DNA of 22,354 bases, from positions 1 through 22,354 of the IMG/VR virus record IMGVR_UViG_3300008448_000730, one strand, 5' to 3'. The notes below the pieces were generated by a model. That model was given only the letters and a program-made list of their open reading frames with translations, was not told the DNA's origin and did not search any database. This document shows positions 6,859-11,671 of this stretch, piece after piece. Position numbers and translations under genes: made by a program. Numbering within the stretch: position 1 is the stretch's first letter; each line of letters starts with the position of its first letter. This DNA comes from a virus.

Positions 6859-8037
6859 ATGCTAAAGGGAACAATCACTTGGTTTAGCAACTCGCCCACA
6901 GCACCTACTGGCTATGGTGTTCAGTCGCAACAGGTTTTGAGTCGCATGGTTCGTGATGGCCTTGATGTCGCAATTCAGTCGAACTATGGGCGTGAGGGTG
7001 TTAATGGCACTTGGGATTCTGGTCACGGTCTTGTGCCTGAATATGCTCGTGGCGCTGATGCATATTCGCAGGATGTTACTGCCATCAATCACCTGAATCA
7101 CAAGGCTAAGGTTGAGAAAGAAAAAGGCAAGCAAGCCGACTTGTTGATGACTTTGTATGATGTTTGGATTTTAAAGAAGGACAAATACAAGGACATCCCG
7201 ATTGCTTCGTGGACTCCGATTGACCACAACCCGATACCGCCTTTGGTTATGCAGTGGTTGAGCAATCCTAACGTCACACCTATTGCCATGTCTAAGTGGG
7301 GTCAGCGCCAGATTGAGGCTGCGGGTATTGAGTCGCTTTACATTCCTCACGCTGTTGATGACGTGTTTAAACCTACGCAGATGATTGAGGGCAAGACTGC
7401 TCGTGAGTTTATGGGCATCCGTGATGACCAGTTTGTTGTGGGCATGAACTTTGCTAACAAGTCTTCTGGTGCTATTCACCGCAAGGCAGTTGGCGAGGCT
7501 TTGTTGGCTTTTGGTATTTTTGTGAAAAGACACCCTGACGCTTTGTTGTATTTACACACCGATATGTTCGGCGCTTACGGTTGGCGTTTGGCCGACTTGC
7601 TGACTTCGTGTGGTGTGCCTGCTGAAAACGTTTTGTTCTGCGACCAGTTGCAGTATCGTTACGGCTATCCGCAGGAAGTGTTGGCTGCTCTTTATACCGC
7701 TATGAATGTGTATTTGGGCGTGTCTTATGGCGAGGGTTTTGGTGTTGGCACGATTGAGGCACAAGCCTGTGGTGTGCCTGTAATTGTTTCTGACATTTGT
7801 GCAAGCACAGAACTTGTTGGCGATGGTTGGTTGGTTGAGTGTCAGCCGTTGTGGGATGAGTCTCAGAAGTCTTGGTTTAGCATCCCTAACATTCCGCAAA
7901 TTGTTGAGGCCTTGATGCAGGCTTATGAGCGTGGTCAGGGCGTGTCTGAGAAGGCGTTGGCGTTTGCTGAGGGTTACCGGGCTGAGAAGGTTTGGCAAGA
8001 TTACTGGATTCCTACTTTGGGCAAGTTGCTTAAATGA
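6859..8037 (+). CDS. GT4-like glycosyltransferase (GT-B fold)
   Basis: Predicted retaining glycosyltransferase that moves a sugar from a nucleotide donor to an unknown acceptor. The 392-residue protein has an N-terminal acceptor domain starting with a TAPTGYGVQS loop (14-23) and a C-terminal donor domain with R208/K209 and the EX7E signature, E292 and E300 in GEGFGVGTIE, followed by GVPVIVSD (305-312). These are hallmarks of the Glycos_transf_1 family. It has no signal peptide or membrane segment, so it is cytoplasmic. It is the first gene of a three-gene unit between capsid and connector and overlaps the next gene by ATGA. GAAAGG at 6848-6853 is the ribosome-binding site. Possible acceptors are capsid or tail protein, modified phage DNA bases or host wall polymers; the sequence does not decide. 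Family call is secure, substrate unknown. Confidence 0.88.
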   Translation: MLKGTITWFSNSPTAPTGYGVQSQQVLSRMVRDGLDVAIQSNYGREGVNGTWDSGHGLVPEYARGADAYSQDVTAINHLNHKAKVEKEKGKQADLLMTLYDVWILKKDKYKDIPIASWTPIDHNPIPPLVMQWLSNPNVTPIAMSKWGQRQIEAAGIESLYIPHAVDDVFKPTQMIEGKTAREFMGIRDDQFVVGMNFANKSSGAIHRKAVGEALLAFGIFVKRHPDALLYLHTDMFGAYGWRLADLLTSCGVPAENVLFCDQLQYRYGYPQEVLAALYTAMNVYLGVSYGEGFGVGTIEAQACGVPVIVSDICASTELVGDGWLVECQPLWDESQKSWFSIPNIPQIVEALMQAYERGQGVSEKALAFAEGYRAEKVWQDYWIPTLGKLLK

Positions 8038-8681
8038 TTCCAGTTCTGGGCTTTGCGACCCTGAAACGTTTTGACCTTGCTGACAGGTTGCTTGCCAGCA
8101 TTGATTACCCTGTTGAAAATCTGGTCATCGTTGACAACTCTGGTCAGGCTTCATGGAATCCAGTCAAGCCCGACTGGGTGGTGAATATGTGGGTTATCCG
8201 TGTGCCTTACGGTTTGGGGCTTGTTGGCGCTTGGAATCTGATTATCAAATCAACACCGTATGCCCCGTATTGGTTGCTGGTGAATGATGACTGCTGGTTC
8301 GCCCCTGAGACGCTCTCTAAGGCCGCACAAGGCGTTTTGACGGATGCCGTGAACTTCTTTGACTGTGTACCTCACTGGTCTGCGGTAGCCTTTGGTGAGG
8401 GCTGTATAGAGAAGGTGGGTTTGTATGATGAACGATTTTATCCTCTTTATTTTGACGATAACGATTTGGAACGCCGTATTGATTTCTGTAATGTTCCGAA
8501 GAACTTTATTGATGCGAAAGTTCATCACGACAATTCGTCAACGCTCAACAGTGGTTTTCAGGCGCAAAATTCTCGCACCTATCAGGCGAATCACAGACTC
8601 TTTGAGGAGAAGGTGGCACAAGGCGATTATTCAGAGGGCGCTTGGTCGTTGTCGGTGCGTAGGGCTAACCGATGGGATTGA
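8034..8681 (+). CDS. GT-A (GT2-like) glycosyltransferase
   Basis: A compact 215-residue protein that looks like an inverting GT-A glycosyltransferase. It starts with PVLGFATLKR and has the nucleotide-binding beta strand NLVIVDNSG (29-37), a YGLGLVGAWNLII segment (59-71), the DXD-like metal-site region LLVNDDCWF (81-89), and a YFDDNDLERR acceptor/catalytic motif (139-148), the counterpart of the ED-x-D-x-x-R motif in GT2 enzymes; H164-H165 follow. It is shorter than many GT2 enzymes and has no membrane helix, so it should be soluble. It overlaps the GT4 gene (ATGA) and the cytidylyltransferase gene (10 bases), implying coupled synthesis and a shared pathway. Donor sugar and acceptor are unknown. 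Confidence 0.8.
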   Translation: MIPVLGFATLKRFDLADRLLASIDYPVENLVIVDNSGQASWNPVKPDWVVNMWVIRVPYGLGLVGAWNLIIKSTPYAPYWLLVNDDCWFAPETLSKAAQGVLTDAVNFFDCVPHWSAVAFGEGCIEKVGLYDERFYPLYFDDNDLERRIDFCNVPKNFIDAKVHHDNSSTLNSGFQAQNSRTYQANHRLFEEKVAQGDYSEGAWSLSVRRANRWD

Positions 8682-9109
8682 GGGTTTACACAGGTGGAAC
8701 GTTCGACTTGTTTCACGCAGGCCACGTCAGGTTGTTGGCTCGGTGCGCCGAGTTGGGTGCTGTGACTGTTGCCCTGAACACGGATGAGTTCATAGCCGAA
8801 TACAAGGGCAAGTCGCCTGTGATGAGTTTTGATGAGCGCCGTGAGGTTCTTGAGGCTTGCAGGTTCGTTGATGATGTTGTGGCGAACATTGGTGGTGCGG
8901 ATTCTCGACCAAGCATTGAGATGGTGAAACCTGATTTGGTTGTAATCGGTTCGGACTGGGCTAAGAAAGATTACTACAAGCAGATGCAATTCGACCAAGA
9001 TTGGTTAGACCAGCGAGGTATTGGTCTTTGCTACATTCCTTACACGTCAGGTATCAGCACCACTGACATAAAAGCCCGTATGCGGTTTAGCGGTAGAATA
9101 GACTCATAG
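8672..9109 (+). CDS. TagD-like cytidylyltransferase
   Basis: Nucleotidyltransferase that would join CTP to a polyol or sugar phosphate (glycerol-3-phosphate in TagD) to give a CDP-linked donor. The 145-residue chain begins MGLRVYTGGTFDLFHAGH, containing the HxGH signature at 15-18. It continues with LNTDEF, SFDERREVLEACRFVDDVV (52-70), the VIGSDW strand (91-96) and the ISTTDIKAR motif (128-136); together these define the cytidylyltransferase superfamily. Glycerol-3-phosphate is the closest-looking substrate, but ethanolamine-phosphate or heptose-type substrates are possible. It is co-translated with two glycosyltransferases, so it probably makes an activated donor or primer for them. Its last codons contain the TAGAAT hexamer used as a candidate promoter for the connector gene. 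Confidence 0.85.
   Translation: MGLRVYTGGTFDLFHAGHVRLLARCAELGAVTVALNTDEFIAEYKGKSPVMSFDERREVLEACRFVDDVVANIGGADSRPSIEMVKPDLVVIGSDWAKKDYYKQMQFDQDWLDQRGIGLCYIPYTSGISTTDIKARMRFSGRIDS
9094..9099 (+). promoter_or_regulatory. Candidate -10 box TAGAAT for the connector/tail genes
   Basis: CGGTAGAATAGAC lies in the end of the cytidylyltransferase gene, with the rare codons AGA and ATA. A start near 9106 would leave an 18-base leader carrying AGGAG (9114-9118) before the TTG at 9124. No -35 consensus is visible. Confidence 0.38.
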
Positions 9110-9113
9110 ATTT

Positions 9114-9118
9114 AGGAG
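9114..9118 (+). promoter_or_regulatory. AGGAG ribosome-binding site deciding a TTG start
   Basis: AGGAG ends five bases before TTG 9124. An in-frame TAG at 9094-9096 closes the frame upstream and the first in-frame ATG is about 45 codons in, so TTG is the start. Confidence 0.75.
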
Positions 9119-9123
9119 TCATT

Positions 9124-9735
9124 TTGGCTATTTCAAATGGTTACTGCACTTTGGCTGAGGTCAAGGCTGCTTTGCGTATCCCAAATGCGGATACTGTTGA
9201 CGACACCATCCTTGAGGGCAACGTTGAGGCTGCTTCTCGCCTGATTGATGGTTACACGATGCGTTCGTTCTACAACGCTGGAACCGCTGTGCGCTACTTC
9301 GCACCAGATAACGCTATTTACTTGCCGATTGATGACGCTATCAGCATCAGTGAGGTTGCAACTTCTAGCGACATTGACACTACCTATGACGTGATTTGGG
9401 CTTCTACCGACTATCAGAAAGAGCCATTAAATGGTCGTGTTGATGGTTTAGGTGGTTGGCCTACGACTGGTATTCGTGCGATTGACAACTACGACTTTTA
9501 TGTGAACAACGGTCAGGCTTTGGCTCGTGTGACTGGTGTGTGGGGTTGGTCTGCTGTTCCTATCGCCATCAAGCAGGCAACGATTATTCAGGCAAGCCGT
9601 ATCTTCAAGCGTCTCGATTCGCCGTTGGGGGTTTTGAGTTCACCAGACATGGGCTTTATCCGTGTCGGTCACAAACTTGACCCTGACGTGCAGATGCTTG
9701 TCAGTTCTTACCGTTTGATGAGAAATCTAGCATGA
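9124..9735 (+). CDS. Head-tail connector (HK97 gp6-like adaptor)
   Basis: A 203-residue protein predicted to form the ring below the portal that links head and tail. The N-terminus GYCTLAEVKAALRIPNADTVDDTILEGNVEAASRLIDGYTMRSF is the helical head-tail connector pattern, here in pieces at about residues 6-48. A beta-rich middle follows (YFAPDNAIYLPIDDAISISEV), then a C-terminal helix (IAIKQATIIQASRIFKRLDSPLG). The TTG start is supported by AGGAG at 9114 and by the absence of any usable ATG. The ATGA overlap with the next gene places it in the connector/tail transcript. Family assigned by pattern and position. Confidence 0.82.
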   Translation: MAISNGYCTLAEVKAALRIPNADTVDDTILEGNVEAASRLIDGYTMRSFYNAGTAVRYFAPDNAIYLPIDDAISISEVATSSDIDTTYDVIWASTDYQKEPLNGRVDGLGGWPTTGIRAIDNYDFYVNNGQALARVTGVWGWSAVPIAIKQATIIQASRIFKRLDSPLGVLSSPDMGFIRVGHKLDPDVQMLVSSYRLMRNLA

Positions 9736-10136
9736 CCACTCTTGGCAGCATCAAGGCTGGCTTGGCTGCTAACCTCGCCACTATTACTGGTATGCGAACT
9801 TCTTTGCAGATACCTGAGCAACCTCAGCCACCCGTGGCGATTATCACGGTCAACTCGATAAACTATGACACAACTTTTGGTCGTGGCTTGGATGAGTATA
9901 TGTTTACCGTGACTGTCATTGTGAGCAGGGCTGATGGGCGTAACGCTCAGAACTTGCTTGACCCTTACTGTGCTAGTTCGGGAACACTCTCGGTCAAGAG
10001 TGCGATAGAATTAGACCGTTCACTTGGCGGTAGTGCAAACGACTGTCGGGTAACCGGGTTATCAACGTATGGTAATCTGACAATAGGTGAAACAAACTAC
10101 CTAGCAGGCGAATGGTCTGTGACGGTTTTCGCATAA
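9732..10136 (+). CDS. Tail terminator / neck-like protein
   Basis: A 134-residue protein that begins MTTLGSIKAGLAANLATI, continues with a TSLQIPEQPQPPVAIITV strand and a GRGLDEYMFTVTVIVSRADGRNAQ segment, and ends in SVKSAIELDRSLGGSANDCRVTG and EWSVTVFA. This alpha/beta pattern and the slot between connector and major tail protein match the small tail-terminator/neck proteins of siphoviruses (gpU/HK97 gp10-like group), which cap the tail tube. It starts within the ATGA overlap of the connector gene. A TAGAAT string occurs inside it at 10006-10011. The exact role (tail terminator or other neck component) is inferred from position. Confidence 0.7.
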   Translation: MTTLGSIKAGLAANLATITGMRTSLQIPEQPQPPVAIITVNSINYDTTFGRGLDEYMFTVTVIVSRADGRNAQNLLDPYCASSGTLSVKSAIELDRSLGGSANDCRVTGLSTYGNLTIGETNYLAGEWSVTVFA

Positions 10137-10138
10137 GT

Positions 10139-10143
10139 AGGAG
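10139..10143 (+). promoter_or_regulatory. AGGAG ribosome-binding site for a TTG-started tail gene
   Basis: AGGAG ends six bases before TTG 10150. An in-frame TAG at 10138-10140 blocks any upstream start, and the open frame contains no ATG codon, so TTG is the only reasonable start. Confidence 0.8.
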
Positions 10144-10149
10144 AATAAA

Positions 10150-10566
10150 TTGGCTAAGTTTCTTGCCACACAGTTTCAGGTAACCCTTAACGGCGTTAAC
10201 CTGACTGACTCACTTCACGCCGTCACTCTCGATGTGTCGTCTAATGAAGTAGACACCACCACCTTCGGAACTGCCTCAACTGTCTACAAGACTGTTGTTG
10301 GTGGCATCGTTTCTGGTTCAGCAAAGTTGGACTTCTATCAGGACTACGCTGCTGGTTCGGTAGATGCAACCATCTTCCCATTGGTTAACACAATCGGTAC
10401 TTTGGTTATCAAGCCTGCTGGTACTGCGGTTTCGGCTACGAACCCGTCATACACGGCACTCTGCTTGATAAACGCATATAGTCCAATTTCGGGCAGCATC
10501 GGCGACCTCAGTTCATTCTCAGTGACTTGGCCTACAAGCGGCACAATCACTAGAGCAACTGCATAA
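10150..10566 (+). CDS. Major tail protein (tail tube)
   Basis: Predicted subunit of the tail tube, 138 residues. It is beta-rich and has the typical tube-protein pattern: FQVTLNGVNLTDSLHAVTLDVSSNEVDTTTFG split over residues 9-40, a SGSAKLDFYQDYAAGSVDATIFPL segment (about 55-78), and a C-terminal SIGDLSSFSVTWPTSGTITRATA. It lies immediately before the tail chaperone pair, the standard place for this gene. The start is TTG with AGGAG upstream; no Met codon occurs anywhere in the frame, so an ATG start is excluded unless the gene is mis-sequenced. Codon choice is biased to C- and A-ending triplets (ACC, TTC, AAC, GCA), as in the capsid gene, in line with high expression. Confidence 0.85.
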   Translation: MAKFLATQFQVTLNGVNLTDSLHAVTLDVSSNEVDTTTFGTASTVYKTVVGGIVSGSAKLDFYQDYAAGSVDATIFPLVNTIGTLVIKPAGTAVSATNPSYTALCLINAYSPISGSIGDLSSFSVTWPTSGTITRATA

Positions 10567-10574
10567 GGAAAATA

Positions 10575-10826
10575 ATGAAAATCAATCTACGCATTGAATT
10601 GAATACTGGTGAAGCAAAGGAAGTAACTTGTTCGGCTGCCGACCTTGTTGCTTTTGAAACTAAGTATGACGTGTCAGTTACCACTTTGGAATCTGGTGTG
10701 AAGTACACTCATTTGCTCTTTTTGGCTTGGACTAGCGAAAAGCGCCGCAAGGAAACTACTAAGGACTTCGAGTCTTGGGTTGAGGATGTCGCCTCTGTTG
10801 GGGCGAGTGAAACAGACCCAAAATAA
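10575..10826 (+). CDS. Tail assembly chaperone, short form (gpG-like)
   Basis: An 83-residue protein thought to coat the tape measure with the frameshifted form during tail assembly. It begins MKINLRIELNTGEAKEV and has the central FETKYDVSVTTL and YTHLLFLAWTSEKRR segments seen in many G-type chaperones, ending GASETDPK. TAAGGAAA just upstream of ATG 10575 serves as ribosome-binding site. Its last two sense codons and the preceding base form the slippery heptamer C CCA AAA right before the TAA. Position between major tail protein and tape measure supports the call. Confidence 0.88.
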   Translation: MKINLRIELNTGEAKEVTCSAADLVAFETKYDVSVTTLESGVKYTHLLFLAWTSEKRRKETTKDFESWVEDVASVGASETDPK

Positions 10827-10981
10827 AGGGTCTGGGCGAAACTTCAGCCCACTGGCACATTGCGGCTTTGGCTTGCGAGACTGGTATCGCTCCTTCTGTG
10901 CTTATGCAGGAGTCTGACCGTATGTTGTTCACGATGACTCGTTATCTGACGGCTAGGGCGCAGGCTCAGTCTTCTAAATAA
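10575..10981 (+). CDS. Tail assembly chaperone, -1 frameshifted long form (gpGT-like)
   Basis: A -1 slip on C CCA AAA at 10817-10823 joins the 83-residue short form to a 52-residue extension read from 10823 to the TAA at 10979-10981, giving 135 residues. The extension reads IKGLGETSAHWHIAALACETG and IAPSVLMQESDRMLFTMTRYL; the T-domain pattern of small helical modules is clear and it has no start codon of its own near the junction. Only a fraction of ribosomes is expected to slip, giving the usual excess of G over GT. GT would recruit tail tube protein to the tape measure. Expression by frameshift is inferred from the heptamer, frame and gene order. Confidence 0.87.
10813..10851 (+). promoter_or_regulatory. 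Programmed -1 frameshift signal with two competing hairpins
   Basis: The slippery heptamer CCCAAAA (10817-10823) is in X XXY YYZ phase directly before the zero-frame TAA. It is embedded in a perfect inverted repeat, CAGACCC (10813-10819) / GGGTCTG (10828-10834), with loop AAAATAAA. A second possible stem, TGGGC (10833-10837) / GCCCA (10847-10851), starts nine bases after the heptamer, the right spacing for a stimulatory structure. The two stems share bases 10833-10834 and cannot fully coexist. Confidence 0.85.
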
Positions 10982-10985
10982 AGAG

Positions 10986-11012
10986 ACCACCCGTAAGGGT
11001 GGTTTTCTTTTT
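10986..11012 (+). terminator. Intrinsic terminator after the tail chaperones
   Basis: Perfect 7-bp stem ACCACCC (10986-10992) / GGGTGGT (10997-11003) with a GTAA tetraloop, followed by TTTCTTTTT. It closes the connector/tail-tube unit before the tape-measure unit. Confidence 0.9.
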
Positions 11013-11018
11013 GCTCGG

Positions 11019-11024
11019 TAGACT
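11019..11024 (+). promoter_or_regulatory. Candidate -10 box TAGACT, leaderless arrangement
   Basis: CGGTAGACT resembles the CGGTAGAAT strings at 1967 and 9091. Exactly six bases separate it from ATG 11031, so transcription would start at the ATG. There is no Shine-Dalgarno sequence before that ATG, in agreement with a leaderless message. Confidence 0.4.
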
Positions 11025-11030
11025 TGGTGT

Positions 11031-11669
11031 ATGGAAATCAGTAAAATGTATGCGTCTTCTGCCAGCGGTAGAGCATCTGTTTCTTTTACTGATGTGCGTC
11101 AAATGATTACAATTCTTGGGCAAATTGACCGTGAACACGTCAAGAAACTAAAGGCAAGGGCTCGTGAGATTGCTAAACCCGTTGAAGATGCGGTTAGGCG
11201 AGGAATCCCGTCTACCCCACCTTTGCTAAAGGGTATGACACCTGCGGTAATACCGGGGCGTTTAAGTTGGAACACAGGTTTTCCTGCTAATTCGACTACT
11301 ATTCAGACACCTCGCATGGCTGTAAAGAAAAAATACAATTCGATTGCTCGTGTTAGGACTCGTTCTGCTGCTTTGGGTCTTGCTGACATGGCTGGTCGTA
11401 GCCGTAAGTACATGAATAAATATGCAGAAACTAAACCTTATCCTTATTCTGGGCCGGGCAATGTTGGTGGTATGCGTAAGCACAAGAACACGATTGCTCG
11501 TTCTACTAAATTTATCCAGAACTTGAATAGTGGTCGTGGTGTTGTCAAAAATTCGCCATCTCGTTATGTTTGGCCTAGCGGTCTAAAGGCCTTGCCTATT
11601 GCAAGGTATAAAATGGAAATTGCTTTGAACGAGTATGTGGCTATTGTTAATGCCAGATTGAGAGGCTAG
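11031..11669 (+). CDS. Basic tail-module protein, function unknown
   Basis: A 212-residue protein rich in Lys, Arg and Ser, in the slot between tail chaperones and tape measure. The N-terminal ~60 residues contain a helix (FTDVRQMITILGQIDREHVKKLKARAREIAKPVEDAVRRGIP, in pieces). The middle and C-terminal parts are basic with Gly/Pro turns (PYPYSGPGNVGGMRKHKNT) and end in a helix, ALNEYVAIVNARLRG. It has no signal peptide or membrane segment. Proteins of this type occur before the tape measure in other actinophages and are usually annotated as minor tail or tail-completion proteins; that role is inferred only. ATG 11031 lacks a ribosome-binding site and lies six bases after TAGACT; a second ATG six codons in, at 11046, is an alternative start. 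Confidence 0.75.
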   Translation: MEISKMYASSASGRASVSFTDVRQMITILGQIDREHVKKLKARAREIAKPVEDAVRRGIPSTPPLLKGMTPAVIPGRLSWNTGFPANSTTIQTPRMAVKKKYNSIARVRTRSAALGLADMAGRSRKYMNKYAETKPYPYSGPGNVGGMRKHKNTIARSTKFIQNLNSGRGVVKNSPSRYVWPSGLKALPIARYKMEIALNEYVAIVNARLRG

Positions 11670-11671
11670 TT

